A DNA stretch of 64,000 nucleotides from Tethya wilhelma (GCA_964030475.1 CAXIPT010000003.1:10617953-10681952), one strand, 5' to 3'; counted from the stretch's first letter, positions 33,245 through 44,992 are shown. The notes: generated from the sequence alone by a model not told the origin. Numbers and translations: made by a program.

Positions 33245-33281
33245 ACAAACGACCCTTTTCCGACTTCCGTCATTTTTGTAA

Positions 33282-33491
33282 TCAGCTGGCAAAGAAACTC
33301 GTTATCTGGCTAGCTGTGTTTCGTGTACAGCGACAGAGAAGCAGACTTCTAGAAGCGAAAGCGCTCCCCTCGCTACGCTTCTCTTGTGAAAGATTGGCTT
33401 CTATATCACGCTTCTTTGTCGGATACGGATGCCACTGGTAAGCCTTGTCAGGGATCTCAAAAAAGTTAGCCATACTTGTAGCGCCTGCCAT
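33282..33491 (-). CDS. Possible first exon, unknown protein
   Basis: The ATG at 33491 begins MAGATSMANFFEIPDKAYQW, followed by HPYPTKKRDIEANLSQEKRS. The patch is less AT-rich than its surroundings, and a short internal palindrome (gaagcgaaagcg/cgctacgcttc) lies in it. The later residues look less protein-like, so a splice donor may end the exon early. No family recognised. Confidence 0.3.
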   Translation of the reverse strand: MAGATSMANFFEIPDKAYQWHPYPTKKRDIEANLSQEKRSEGSAFASRSLLLCRCTRNTASQITSFFAS

Positions 33492-33617
33492 TCTACATTA
33501 GGCTTGGACTATCTAAGCTAGCTCTCTAGGCACACTTTTCATAGTTTGAAATTTTCACAGTCCAGAGAAAAAGTAGCATTTTAGCTCGAGGTCGCATCAC
33601 TTCCGGTGAACTCCCGT

Positions 33618-33642
33618 GACACACACACACACACACACACAC
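33618..33642. repeat. (CA)n microsatellite
   Basis: Uninterrupted CA dinucleotide tract followed by imperfect CAGACA units. Confidence 0.8.
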
Positions 33643-33789
33643 GGACAGACACACAAAACTTTGCTTATAATATGATATGTGTTCTTGATCACATTGTGTG
33701 AAGTAAACATTGGAGAGAAGATAATCAGACTGATCTTGTAACAACACTCATCAACAACTTTAATATTCCTTCCATTTCTGTCTTCAAAA

Positions 33790-33950
33790 TACCTTTGATG
33801 CACTCGTTCTTGAGGTTCCTAGACACCTTGGCACCTCTGGTAGACTTCTTTAGTGGTGCAATAGACGACCCTTGGCTACCTCTGGTGATGTTACATGAGC
33901 TTCTTATACTCTTACTCTTTCTGTTTTTGGATGTTTTTTGATCAGCTAAA
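33790..33950 (-). other. Diverged relative of 38705-38850
   Basis: The minus strand reads RKSKSIRSSCNITRGSQGSS and continues ALKKSTRG-like. At 38705-38850 it reads SGSRSSHNIIRGSQGVYCGI. The shared NIxRGSQG core marks an old duplicated coding segment of unknown family. Confidence 0.3.
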
Positions 33951-34090
33951 CCACTATCTGCATTAAATTAAGCAGTGGTGAAATGGTGTTGTTTTTAATG
34001 CACCATGTAGTGAAACGCTTAGCTAGAACTTCAGCATATATCTTACAAATTAATGACTTGTTGTAAGCAAATTTGGAAGACTTGATACAA
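33950..34090 (-). pseudogene. LINE reverse transcriptase fragment
   Basis: YNKSLICKIYAEVLAKRFTT followed by WCIKNNTISP matches the block LYNKL..LAKCLALWCIKNKTIS in the remnant at 29650-30580. It is an isolated piece of the same retroelement family. Confidence 0.55.
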
Positions 34091-34218
34091 GCATGCATAC
34101 AATAATGCGGGCAAGTGCTGCTGAAACATGTACATACTACATACATTGGAAAAATTTGCCAATGACTCTAGTTATGTCTTTTAACTTTCACTGATGAGCT
34201 GGCCATATGTATAATGTA

Positions 34219-34312
34219 TACATTATGGATAATTTCGCAGATACAAGCCTTGACAGATGGATCATGATCCAAAAGTTACATGCCTGCGAAACTTTCCCGC
34301 TATCTGGTATAT
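34219..34312. mobile_element. MITE family A, short copy
   Basis: The left end ttatggataatttcgcagat and the right end (reverse complement accagatagcgggaaagttt) carry the family A terminal and GCGAAA motifs. A perfect ATCATGAT palindrome is near the centre. Confidence 0.5.
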
Positions 34313-34319
34313 ACCTTTA

Positions 34320-34560
34320 AGAATGGAACCCTCCACAACGTCGATCAGCATCAGGTTTTGGCTTCTTCTGTGAACGTCCAGCTACATGTAGTGATGTGTA
34401 TGGATGTCAATGTGTATGTTTCAAAATAAGTTTATCTCAAAAGTATATTTTACTGTACACGTACATTTGGGCTTCACATCTCATAATCCTCTCCACATGT
34501 TTTGCATGTGCTGAGGCTTAATAACTAACCAATGATTGGAGAGAATAAGGCTGACGTCAG
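34320..34560. other. Gene-free stretch
   Basis: Nothing recognised. Confidence 0.3.
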
Positions 34561-34562
34561 AC

Positions 34563-35657
34563 TTAGTAACAACCATTTGGGCCGTAGAGCCCGAGACCTG
34601 AAGCACACTGCCACAGGAGTAGTGAACAATAGGTGCTCCAGTCTCTCATTGACTGACAGAGGAATCTACTCATAATAATATCCTTCTTTTCTGTTTTGGG
34701 GGTGCTAGTAGTCTTATTTCCAGTTCCTGCAGAGTTGAAATGAGATCATGGTAAGCTACCTTAAAAAATGTACCAATAATATTTGAAACAATACATAAAA
34801 GCAATGCCAAAAGGAAACTAGTCCATTTGTTATGAATTGAAGCCTTATTGCACAAAATTATTAAAAACAATACTTACAAGGATCAATCTTGAATTCTTAT
34901 GTCACTTATATTGAGTTTGGAATGCAAGTAGCATTCTTAGGTAAAATAATTTGCAAGTGTACTACTTGGAACTGTGTCAATGTTATAAGTGTTACTATAA
35001 ATGGAACAGGACCAGAAACCTTAGTATCTATTAGCAACTGCTGAGTGACCTTTGAGCTTGTTGTGACTGAGTATTAAAAGAATGGAAAGTGTGTAGTCTG
35101 TCTCTCACAAAGAATGCTAGCTACATCTAAAATTTGCAAGAGCTACATTTTCAGTGGAACACCCCAAATTACTGTTACAGTCCGTGTCCTATCTATATGG
35201 CTGGAAAGTGCAGACAACACTTCTCTGAAATAGAAGTTTAGCTACTAAATATACGTTCACACAACACACTCTTTTTCTGTGAACTAAACAGAATACTCAG
35301 AGTGAATTCTAGCATACACTACTGTATGGGCTCTTTTAAGTATATGACATGTATTTTGTACAAAACATTGATCATAAATATACCTCTCATGGTCTTTGCT
35401 CTTTTGGTAGGAGAAGCTTTGGCATCTAGGTCAAGTATTTCAGCATACCATATTTTAGGGGTGCTTTTACCCCACAAAATTTCCACAGTATAGCCAATGG
35501 ATTTTGTCGATAAGTCACTCCTATTACTGTCTCGAAGTATACCATTTGCTTTACCGTTGTAAAGCTTGGAATTATTTCCCCGCCACCGCACCCACACTGT
35601 GTCTTCGATATTGCTCTCTATCATTGAATGATACGCATGAAATCTTACTGAAATCAT
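34563..35657 (-). CDS. Unknown two-exon protein with basic tail
   Basis: Exon 1 (35657-35384) begins with ATG. It encodes MISVRFHAYHSMIESNIEDT, a tryptophan-rich VWVRWRGNN segment, SIGYTVEILWGKSTPKIWYA, then a basic stretch ending RAKTMR. Its donor GTATAT leaves phase 1. Exon 2 (34726-34563) begins after CTCTGCAG in the matching phase and encodes TGNKTTSTPKTEKKD, then a cysteine- and tryptophan-containing end. Together this gives about 145 residues. The WVxW...YxVxILWGK...WYAEIL pattern resembles the N-terminal module preceding BEN-type or coiled-coil domains in invertebrates. That resemblance is tentative, and alternative downstream exons are possible. Confidence 0.45.
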
Positions 35658-35659
35658 GA

Positions 35660-36185
35660 CCTAGCTGGCAGCTATATTGGATGTCTAACGGTAACTGTTA
35701 CAGAGTTTGAACTTCACTAACAGCTAGACTAACTCTATAGTGACATGTAAGACTTTTTTTGCGCCTATCAATGTAATGCCCCACTATCCCCCACCCGGGG
35801 TAGGTAGGGAGAGAGGTGGGGTTTCACCACAGACACACTCTAAATCCCCTATATATAGGGAGCTGAATTTTTGGGAAAACCCCCACTATTGCCGCACCAT
35901 AACCCAACTTCAATATAGAGGGTTTGACTAATTTTGATGGTATATGTACAATGTTTATTACAATTATTCTGATGATCGGAACACAGCATAACGCAAACAT
36001 TCTCTTTCTCTGTCAGATGTTGCTTGTGATAGAAGCTGTTTTATTCATGACCTGTCAATAGTTGACTGCTTCTTTACCACTGAAGCTAATCCTTGCAACA
36101 TCAAACTCATGTTAGCATAGTTGACTGCTCCATGCCACTTTTCCATCAAAATTGTGTAAGAATTTCCATCATTCAGATTGCCGAT
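35660..36185. other. Gene-free stretch
   Basis: GC-richer patch at 35785-35900 without a coding frame that I believe. Nothing else recognised. Confidence 0.3.
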
Positions 36186-36189
36186 CAGC

Positions 36190-37090
36190 ACTGACACTAG
36201 TGGCAATTGAAGCAACATTCTGCGAGCCTATTCAAACGTATACTGAGCATCAGAAACTTGTTGAAATGCAGCAGAGAGAAGGCAGTAGCCTTACTCAAGC
36301 ACAGTATAACAAACATGGAAACAACTAAAATGCATAAACAAGTCCATAGTCTTCAAGAGATTTATGTAAGTGTCCATGAACTTAATATCAAGCGCATCTT
36401 AATGGCATGAAGATGCATGTTAATGTTAACGGTGTTCCTTTCCATGGAGATTCTCAAATATTGGGCAGTATTCAAGTAATAGTTTGTATTTGATTAGTAG
36501 TAATGGTTTGCTGACAGAGTAAGTGACAAGCTTTCACAAACAATTGCCAACAGGTGTAGTGCTGGTGAGGGATAATATGTACAATTAGTGAAAATAACAA
36601 TGTCCAATTACGCCATTGCTCAGCTTTATATGCACTAAATGCTGCTGAAATCTTAGTTGGTATTCTTCCAACATCATCAGGAGCAGTAAAACTTATCAAC
36701 TTTAGATTGAATGTTATTCAAATTTTGCTTACTTATTATCTCTAACTCTTTTCATACTAACAATATATGTTTTGAAGCTCCCAAAAGAAGGTTGTGCATA
36801 GGATCAATGATACACATACGCAATGGATCAAAGTATGGTAATTCCAATAGAATACAATATCAAACTCCATGATTTTGCTCAATATCTTTTTCAGCTGCCT
36901 TAGTCTGAACTTCCGATATTTTTGTGCTTGTTCTCTGTGAAAGACCAATGATCTATGTAGGAGGTCATTCTTTAAAGTTGCTGTGAGCTCTCAAGTTCCA
37001 TGTAGTTGGAAAGTATGACTTGTACAGGCCTGGAGGCTTCCTTGGCCAATTCAAGGCAGTCTTCTGTTTCCCAATTTTGCGCGTGTGCAG
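36190..37090 (-). pseudogene. CACTA (En/Spm-type) tnp2 + DUF4218 transposase remnant
   Basis: Minus frames read, in order, WPRKPPGLYKSYFPTTWNLR; KAAEKDIEQNHGV; ELPYFDPLRMCIIDPMHNLL followed by LGASKHI; KVDKF then APDDVGRIPTKISAAFSAYK and AEQWRNWTLLFSLIVHIIPH; QHYTCWQLFVKACHLLCQQT; and IFENLHGKEH. IDPMHNLLLG is the hallmark of family tnp2 transposases, and GRIPxKI..F.A.QWRNW...HYxCWxxFV is the following DUF4218 region. The blocks lie in different frames with stops between them, so the gene is dead. A C-terminal relative is duplicated at 46310-47150 and 49650-50470. Confidence 0.8.
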
Positions 37091-37099
37091 ATATATAGC

Positions 37100-37930
37100 A
37101 TGCACGTGATTGCATAACAAACTGAATTATTCAATATTCTTCTTCATTGAGTTACAGGTCAGCAACTAACACATAATTAGTACCAATGATTCTTTCAGAA
37201 TTAACATAAGTTAAAACATATAAGCTGCTCTGCTTTTAATATTAGCTATTGGAATGTAGCTTGAGGAACATGCCTCAAGATTTGTCCATACTTCAGTAGG
37301 GTAGCCAAACCACAAGGGTGTTCTAGTAAGAATTTAATATGTACCAACCAAATGCTGTGAGTAGATCTATCATCATTAATATTATGGGATAATGTATTTT
37401 TGATATTTGACAACAGATTGTGATTGGCATTGAATCAAGTTAACGCAAGGATGAATGGTTTATAAGAGATAAACACTGTTCGGAGTATATCAAAGTAGTA
37501 TCATTAGTTCAGGCATCCCTAGCGAAAAGAGCAATGCCTTTGTGGAAGGTCACCCCAAATGGTTGTGCCTTCAGTAGGTATTCAGGTCAGATTTCCATGC
37601 GATTTACTCCAGCAATGGCTTCAAGGACTTCCCAGTAGGAGCATGCAGGGTTATGAATTCGAAGTTGCAAGCTTCATGTCTTCAGCTAGGTACTCCTGAG
37701 TAAACCTTTTATTTTCGCATTTGGTGATGCTATATTGATGGTGGATATCTCTTCAAAAGCCTCTGCTTGGCCATCATTTATAGTATTCGTAAACTTGCAA
37801 TGTACTGAATCCGGCCTTGTCAACGGTTGCAAAAAAGGTACGCCTGGTGACAATAGGTCCGCATGTTCGATGTGTGGCAGAGTGTTGCCACTTTCAAATT
37901 ATGTGAATTATAATACAGTGGACACTAAAA
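37100..37930. other. Weak minus-strand coding traces
   Basis: Minus frames such as CKFTNTINDGQAEAFEEIST and SYWEVLEAIAGVNRMEI look coding-like but are interrupted, and no family is recognised. They may be downstream parts of the helicase element at 37936-38420. Confidence 0.25.
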
Positions 37931-37935
37931 TTTAA

Positions 37936-38420
37936 TGGGTATTTTCTTTAGCATATCTTCTTCTTGTAGTCTTTTATTAAAGTTCTTGCCACTTGAAATT
38001 TTTTGTAGTCTCTCCCAAGACATTGGTTGGTTAATGATATCTGTTACCTTTTAACTCACGATAAAGAAACAAAGTGTGTCCAGATGCTAGCTCTCTTTTG
38101 CCAATATACTCAATGACAGCTTGGGTAAGAGTCTGGCCATGACTTTTGCGAATTGTTACTGCGTAATGGAGTTACAGTGGTATAGTTGCTATTGTAAATG
38201 GTTCTTGTTGTCCCTCTATTCAAACGTAATTGGGGCAACTGGTATACACTTTGGCCGTTTTTGTATAAAATGGTGGACCAGAGTGTACATCAAAATCCAC
38301 TAAAACGGCAATTGGCAAATCAGAGGGTTTGTGCCAGTTTTGTACAAATTTTGGTGTATCATGCCAACAACTCCATTGCAAGGACCAACCTCCTGCCTAA
38401 TGTTCATTTTAAGCTAATAT
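37936..38420 (-). pseudogene. PIF1-type helicase C-terminal remnant
   Basis: Reading the minus strand across three frames gives VGPCNGVVGMIHQNLYKTG, a VDFDVYSGPPF stretch, KCIPVAPITFE, then TVHKSHGQTLTQAVIEY-type sequence, KRELASGHTLFL and INQPMSWERLQKISSGK. The NG..G, PITFE, HKSQG-like and ELASGHT..LSR blocks are helicase motifs IV-VI of PIF1-family proteins, as found in Helitrons and free-standing helicases. There are at least two stops and several frameshifts, and the Walker motifs are missing. Confidence 0.7.
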
Positions 38421-39070
38421 GAAGATAAACTGTGTACAAGCTTCCCAGCCATTTGTTAGCTTCAAAATTCAGTAAATAATTATAGTATTCATCAAAGCTT
38501 TTTGTTCCAAGTGATAGAACTCGATCAGGATGACTATAAAACTGAACTAATGCAGCTAAAAGCTTAAAAAAATGGAGGATTTACGTACAGAATCACAAAA
38601 ACAAGCAAGCCTGTGTAACAAGAAACATGTGTTTATAACACAAAAGCATTAAAAACAAGACAAAGGGCTGTCTAATCAACGTTGGCCAGACAATCCTAAA
38701 AACTTCCCGATAGTTGAGGTAGATCTGTACGAAACAGTAATATCAAACTCACCACCAATGTTAGAAACAAACAATTTCTTGAGGTTAATGCCACAATAGA
38801 CTCCTTGACTGCCTCTTATGATGTTATGAGAGCTCCTTGAGCCAGCTGTATAGCAAACAAATAAATTTTAAACAAATTATTCTCTTTCCCCCACTCATCT
38901 GAGAACATGCTACTCAGGATCGTTCTCTGCACATACAGAAACAAGCTAGATCGTTTATAAACGTTATCTCCTAACTTCTGCAATTCCTTTAATTTTGAAA
39001 TTTCCTTTTTTTCAATCGACTTTGAAAGTTTAAAATGTGCTTAAATAACTGCATTTTACAAAATTCTTGT
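38421..39070. other. No clear gene; coding trace at 38705-38850
   Basis: The trace SGSRSSHNIIRGSQGVYCGI (minus) is related to that at 33790-33950. The sentence-length block atcaacgttggccagac at 38676 recurs at 44919. Nothing else recognised. Confidence 0.25.
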
Positions 39071-39072
39071 CA

Positions 39073-39470
39073 TTATTGCCCGCTTGCACAGTATCCACCA
39101 GTCCACCTAGCTTTCCAATTGAGGTATCTTGACTTTGTAGTTGGTAGTAGTCTATTCATTATACTAAGTTTGTGCTTTTTCGCCTTGCTTCCAATAGGAT
39201 TGCACACTTTAAGCTCATTATAATACAGTTGGATCTGAAAAGCACTTGATTCTCTTGAAACAACTACACTCTTTGGTGAGATCTTTCTGCACAACGTGGA
39301 AATTATGCCGGCAACAAATTCTTTTCCGTTATCAGAATGCAAAATTCTTGGGCATCCAAATTGTTTAAAAATTGAGCACAGACTAGCAGCCACACACTTG
39401 GCTTCTTTAATTTACCAGCCAGCAATATTTACTGAAGACAATTTAAATCTTGCTTCATGAATAACTTTAA
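39073..39470 (-). pseudogene. DDE integrase (rve) fragment, Ginger/KRBA2- or gypsy-like
   Basis: The minus frame reads EARFKLSSVNIAGW, one stop, KEAKCVAASLCSIFKQFGCP, then RILHSDNGKEFVAGIISTLC. FG.PRILHSDNGKEF is the second-aspartate block of retroviral-type integrases, also found in Ginger transposons and domesticated KRBA2/SCAN proteins. The remaining frame to 39073 lacks the glutamate block. Decayed copies lie at 32740-32930 and at 47630-47700. Confidence 0.65.
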
Positions 39471-41446
39471 TATCATAATTGTAACATGCACGTATATAGT
39501 GTAATATACCTGTTCTTCAACTACATCGTGTGGATTTAACATCAGAGGGAAGATGGTGAGACTGATATCTTAACAACACCTAACCACTTTATTATTCCTT
39601 CCATTTCTGTTTTCAAAATACGTTCAAATCACTTGTTCTTGAGGTTCCTACACAATTATATGTTGTATGATATGCATGAATGAATCTTGTAACACTGTAC
39701 AATGTCTTGTTGATTTGTCTTATTTGACACATTGCTTTGTTGGAGACTGCCAGGAGTTTGCCAGAATGAGTGGGGTAGTAGACATGCATGCAGTCTCTCT
39801 CCTTATTTTGAGGTTTGACATTCCAAATTAGCTGCTTTGATCTGATACGTATGCTCTTCTGGTGCTATAGGGGCGATGCTGTTTGCAATGAGGACACTAG
39901 CGATTTCCTCCAGCTTACTGTCAGCCAGTCTCACTGAGTCTCTACTAGTAAATGTGATAGTTGAGATGGAATTGTGGTGGGTTCTTGTTGACACTGCATT
40001 GGATTGTTGTGGTGAAGAATACTTGCATAGAATTATGATTTGAGATTGTGGCCACTTGTGGTGCACTGCAGCACTATGTTTTTAGTAGGGCTTCGGCAAG
40101 TACTTCATTAACTGTTCCATGGTTGTTAATTTTGTACCACGGTAAATAAAACAGGTTCTGTAGTAAAATTTTGAAAATTATATCCTTTGCTTCACAGACT
40201 CCTTTTCCGTTCCTCGTATCACCCGTACTAGATATCCTTTAAAGGATCCAGGTAAACCCATGCAGCAGAGCCATGATGAACTTCAACAGTTGCAAGCCAA
40301 AGTTAGTCAACGTATAAAAATTTGCGCAGTTCTCCCAGGTCCTCTCCTTTTCCAATAGCTGATAGTGTTGCAGTGATACACCAGGCGATGTTTTATCTTT
40401 GGCATTTCACTACCATGATACTTGTTTAGAGTTGAGATACTCAAACAACTTCAAGTTCAGCAAATCTACTTGTATAGCTGCATTGTACATTGAGGTCCAT
40501 GAGTTGTTAAATAATACGGAAGTGTTAGAGAGTGTCCATGTTTCGTAGAGACCATTGGCGGTTTAGTACGCACGATGCGTGCACAAGCAGGTACATGTCT
40601 CTGCAGAGGTCAATTATATAGAAGGCAATAGAAATGATACTACATGCAGCTGCACTACATATGGATCCTTTTATTTGGTATATAATTAACACAATAGTGT
40701 ACTCTACAAGATATCAAATTAAGGTAGTAATGAGGAAAATTAAAATTGTGCACGAATTTCTTCGGAAAAAGTTGTTCAACCATTTACGTAGCATTTTGCA
40801 AAATACAAGTTTCGCCTGAGCACCATTCTATGTTGATGCTCCCTGGACATCAAACAGACAATGTGTTTGAAACACCAAGTCAAACAAGTGTTTGCTTTCC
40901 AGCCTGAATATTTCAAGAGGGATGTTTTCTTTTACTTTGTGAGGATCATAGACTCTGCATCCATAGCTGATCAAGGAGTTTATCAAGAGATCAATGACAG
41001 ATCTAGTTCACAAAGTGTTTTTCTGGTATATGACAATGCCTGCAATAAAGGCAGCCCAAGTTCCATGGCCACTTGATGGCTAGCAAACACTGAAATAGGT
41101 TAATGAAAACTTAAAAAGGTAATTCAGGCCTGTAAAAGATATCGATTTTGTGCATTAGTATGCTAACTGTAATAATGATACTATAATAATTATATGCAGC
41201 AGTAGGTGAGTCTGCCAAGTCTGTTGCTACAGTAACTTTGGCCGCTACATCATCAGGAATATCATGATAATAGTCTGCATTCATGCTTTAGGCTACGTTA
41301 TTAATGGAGACATAGATCTAATTTAGCTTGATATACAAACAGTAAAACCACAAAGCCAAATTACAGTGCATGACCCCATACAGCCCGGCTTGCAATTAAC
41401 CTACCCTTTTAAGACTGGTAGCTATGTCACAAAGAGGTCCTGAAAT
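39340..41446. repeat. Segmental duplication block Y (second copy 47630-49364)
   Basis: Long stretches are nearly identical to 47630-49364 in the same orientation, including aattcttgggcatccaaatt at the left and gtcacaaagaggtcc at the right. The second copy lacks about 350 bp corresponding roughly to 40640-40970. Confidence 0.8.
39803..40066 (-). CDS. Unknown short frame conserved in both Y copies
   Basis: Encodes ... STITFTSRDSVRLADSKLEE, IASVLIANSIAPIAPEEHTY and QIKAANLECQTSK. The copy at 48087-48284 keeps the frame with only a few substitutions (TGRDSVRLANSKLEEIASVL). Persistence of the frame may reflect recency rather than selection. Probably part of the mobile element that carries the integrase fragment. 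Confidence 0.35.
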   Translation of the reverse strand: MHHKWPQSQIIILCKYSSPQQSNAVSTRTHHNSISTITFTSRDSVRLADSKLEEIASVLIANSIAPIAPEEHTYQIKAANLECQTSK

Positions 41447-42110
41447 GTTGCAAGATAGTATAAATTTACACTCTTCATGCATTATTACGTGCCACTGTGA
41501 CAGCATGCACAAATATAATTAGCTTACCTGAAAAGAGGTTGCCAGGAATCTATGTGGCCACCACCTTGGACAACAAATAATATCACCTTGACCATCTCTT
41601 AGTTTCAAAATCTTGTTTGTTCCTGTGTCTTTCAGCACAATGGTTCTGAGTCTGTATCTACTGAGGATATTTGCCCAACATCAGGATGGTGTTCCAGTAG
41701 CTGATCACATAGTCAATCATTAATTTTTTTACTTAACTATGGCATTAAGTAAATGCACAGATATTCAATTAACATGATTAATTACAATAAAATTACATGG
41801 CACAAGGAAGATCATTCCACAATGTTTGAACAAAGCATAAACATTACACAATTTTATACACCATTAATTATTCACACAAACAATCGTTGACAAGTGTATC
41901 AGGATCGTTGCACAGCATGAACCAACTTGAATTGTTAAAGTCAGAATTAGAAATTTAACCCTGACAACACATTACCAAGCATGATTTGGAAATGTCAATG
42001 GCCTCACAGTTTTGCATTTTTAGCTGATGCATACATGTGGCCGACTGCGCACACTGTCACCCGAATAGAATATTACTTGGATTATCTTCATTCACAATAT
42101 AATTAGCTGA
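41447..42110. other. Exon-like fragment at about 41530-41690 (-), otherwise empty
   Basis: The minus strand reads LSRYRLRTIVLKDTGTNKIL, then CCPRWWPHRFLATSFQ before a GTAAGC donor. The last 40 bases duplicate the end of the transposase exon at 42112-42260 in another frame. An inverted copy of this junction lies at 49440-49560. Confidence 0.35.
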
Positions 42111-42111
42111 C

Positions 42112-44576
42112 TTGAAAAGAGGTTGCCAGGAATCTCTCATCTTTGAAAATGATGTAAGGTATACATGCTCATATTTTAGCTTTGGAACACGAGAAAGACC
42201 AGTACAATTTCTCATGTAGAGATCGATGATGTGTGACCACAATATTTCTTTGCCATTACACTGTATTATTACAAAGTAAAACAAAATAATTTATTAACAT
42301 TATAAAATTGTTTTATCTTAGGTATGTGCATGTAGTTAGACTTACCCACAAAATCCGTACATTACTGGTAAAACAATTTCTCTTTGTTTTGATAAGGTGA
42401 AGGGGATCGGAGATAGGGTGAATTGATCTTTCTTCATCAGTGAAGGGATTTGGTATCTTGCATGTGTCACTAAGCTCGGAGTCTGCCTGAAGGTGAAGTT
42501 TGAAGAAGCGACGGTTGGGTGATGCTCCATCGGCTGTTGCAGCAATGACCTTGAATCCACACCTCTCCAAACAATAAACAGTCTCCCAGAATGGGTTGTA
42601 CATTAGATCACCTGAGATGGACTTGCAGGTGATTTGGCAATAGGGGTAGTTCAAATTGATGAATAGCCCTCTTACAAAAAAGACTAGCATGGATTTAGCC
42701 AGTGGTGGTGAAGAATCATCGTGGTCATCTCGCTCAAGAGATCTCTCAAAATCCAAGAGTAGATTGTTAATCCGGCAATCCGAGATCAACAAAGCCGACA
42801 AGATCACCTGTGTGCTTACGAAACACAAGATCTTCCTTGATGTGCATCTCATCTATGATGACCGCTACACATTTCTGAAAGTCTTCGAGTGTCTAGCTTG
42901 GCGGTTTCCATGAGATTCTTGTCGACATCGGAGGAAAATCCAATGGTACTGTCGATAAAGTGCGTATAGTCACGCAAGGTATGCTGTGAGGGTAGAGTAA
43001 TACAACCTGATTCATGTAGTGTTTCATAGGCCTGACTTGACTGGTGCCTCAGATATAATGCCCACTTGATCATGAGAGGATGATACCGTCTCTGAGATGG
43101 ATTTGAGACTGAGGCGGCTTTCAACTGCTGTTGCCAGAAAATTTCAGCAAAAGATCCTACAGGATGGGAGGCGAGAGCATTTTCACTACATTCTTGCATG
43201 ATGGTTGTAATATCTTTGTGCAGGCCTTCATCAACAACACTCTCTCTCTCTGCTACTGCAACCACTTTGGAACGAAGCCTCTGCAATTTGGTATCAGTCT
43301 CATGCTTCAATTCGGCAAGGTTCTGCAGTCGTTCCTTTAATTGGTCATTGTTCAAGTATCTGAAGTTCACATGACTTGTAGGTGCAACAGGATCATGAGC
43401 AGTACTTGAACTGCTGAGGGCTAGTCTACTGCAAGTGGCTTGGAGGGAATTGCGGTAATGTGAACAGATCTCACACCGTTCATATGCATCGCTGGCACAC
43501 AATATCTGGCAATTGGAGTGCCTCACAGTTGGGCTTGATAAAAGCTTACTCTTGACAGAAGCAACAGGGCATCCTGCATAATATTATAATAATGCACATG
43601 CAGCATGACCGTGATATGCTACACACCTAGAAAAGTTTTAAACTGAGTGTTTCTATGGAATCTTGATCTTCACACTCTGTATCACTCACTAGAGTGTATA
43701 ACCAATGACCCTGTGCTATATATATATATATACCACCTAGAATATTTACACTTCCTTTCAGGGCTATACAGTTAAATATAAATTAATACACCATACCTCC
43801 AGTATCATTGAAATGACCTTTCCTTTTAGCGGCTAGAGTAAGAAATCGTTCGTCCCCATTCCCAACACACACCGTATACACCCAGATATCATTCTCATCA
43901 ATTCTACAATGGATGAGATTGAGGCTAGAAATGCTGGGACAGCAAGCATCATGGGGGTTTTCTCCACAGTTACCTCTGATTCTCTGTAGTGAAGTACCCA
44001 GGAGAAGTCTGGTTTAATTCAAAGGCTGTATTCCACACATCTATAGCACCATTTGATCCCGTATAGAGAGAGAGAAGATTGATCGCACAACCTGGTACAT
44101 AGTTGCAAATCCATTCTGTATTTTAGAAAAAAGGAGGAAAGTCACAAATATTCCATGATTGTTAAATTGTTGTATACATAAAAATGTTATACAATACCAT
44201 TTGAAGGGATGCCACAGGATTTCATTCGATAGTAAAGTTTCTCTAAGGTTTCCACAGGTGCAGACTCAAAGATGTTTCTTGGAATTGAAATGTTACAACT
44301 CTGAGCCTCAGGAATGGAAACAATAAGGGATGACTTGGACTCAATAACGTCAATGGAATTTGTTGAAACTGTGGAGGCTGAATGAGGATTGGAGGAAGTG
44401 GTCAATGGTCGGTGAGCTGAGGCTACAGTTGATTGGGGAAGTCTCAATTTTTCCAGAGGAATGGAAACAATGAGAGATGACTTGGACTCAGTATCTTCAA
44501 CAGAAGTTGAAGGCTGAGAAGTAGATCGAGGAGGGTAGTGTTTCTTTTTGTAGCACAGGCGAATCTTGCGCCCCAT
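42112..44576 (-). pseudogene. P-superfamily transposase gene, four exons, three frameshifts
   Basis: Exon 1 (44576-44198) starts MGRKIRLCYKKKHYPPR. Exon 2 (44115-43797) has EWICNYVPGC ... NCGENPHDACCPS ... WVYTVCVGNGDERFLTL. Exon 3 (43573-42346) holds a coiled coil (NNDQLKERLQNLAELKHETD), the P-element N-terminal block (RRYHPLMIKWALYLRHQSSQ), the first catalytic aspartate (VIIDEMHIKEDLVF), LVGFVDLG, MYNPFWETVYCLERCGF, the second aspartate block (ATADGASPNRRFF) and DPLHLIKTKRN. Exon 4 (42260-42112) continues CNGKEILWSHIIDLY. Splice phases agree at all three junctions. One-base shifts occur in exon 2 (near 43975) and twice in exon 3 (near 42890 and 42800), and the exon 4 donor is mutated. No THAP zinc finger is evident; the N-terminus is different. 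Confidence 0.75.
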
Positions 44577-44795
44577 CTGTAACACATTAAAAGATTTAAC
44601 TACACTAGCTACATACAACAAAAGCATCACAAGTTTTCTTGTACATAGCAATGCATGCAACTAAAGTTTGTCACCATTCCAAACTCTAAGCATTGCTCCA
44701 TATATTAATACTAACAAATATGCTTTCAATATTTTACATCATATTTTTGTTGATTTTGTATTGTCAACGTATAGGTTTCTTGATTATTTTCAGCT

Positions 44796-44922
44796 GGCTG
44801 TTAAGAGTAAGGTGGAAGGTCCAGCTACATGTGATACATTGGGTCTTTACTCAATGGAGAGTAGCACTGCACAACTGGTTGAACAATCTGCATTATTGGA
44901 TTATGCTTTGGTGGCTCTCTGA
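44796..44922 (+). CDS. Unknown terminal exon
   Basis: After a TTATTTTCAG acceptor the + frame reads LAVKSKVEGPATCDTLGLYS, MESSTAQLVEQSALLDYALV and AL then stops. Composition and acceptor look genuine. No partner exon found; the sequence just after the stop (atcaacgttggccagac) is a repeat also at 38676. Confidence 0.35.
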
Positions 44923-44952
44923 TCAACGTTGGCCAGACGGCCCTTTTGTCAT

Positions 44953-44953
<1 letters not shown>

Positions 44954-44990
<37 letters not shown>
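44954..44990. repeat. Poly(T) tract of 37
   Basis: An uninterrupted run of T; on the minus strand it is a poly(A) tract, as left by retrotransposition. No retroelement body is recognisable next to it. Confidence 0.8.

Positions 44991-44992
<2 letters not shown>

Noticed and set aside
38198..38422. Plus-strand frame with tryptophans
   Set aside because: Shadow of the PIF1 helicase remnant on the minus strand.
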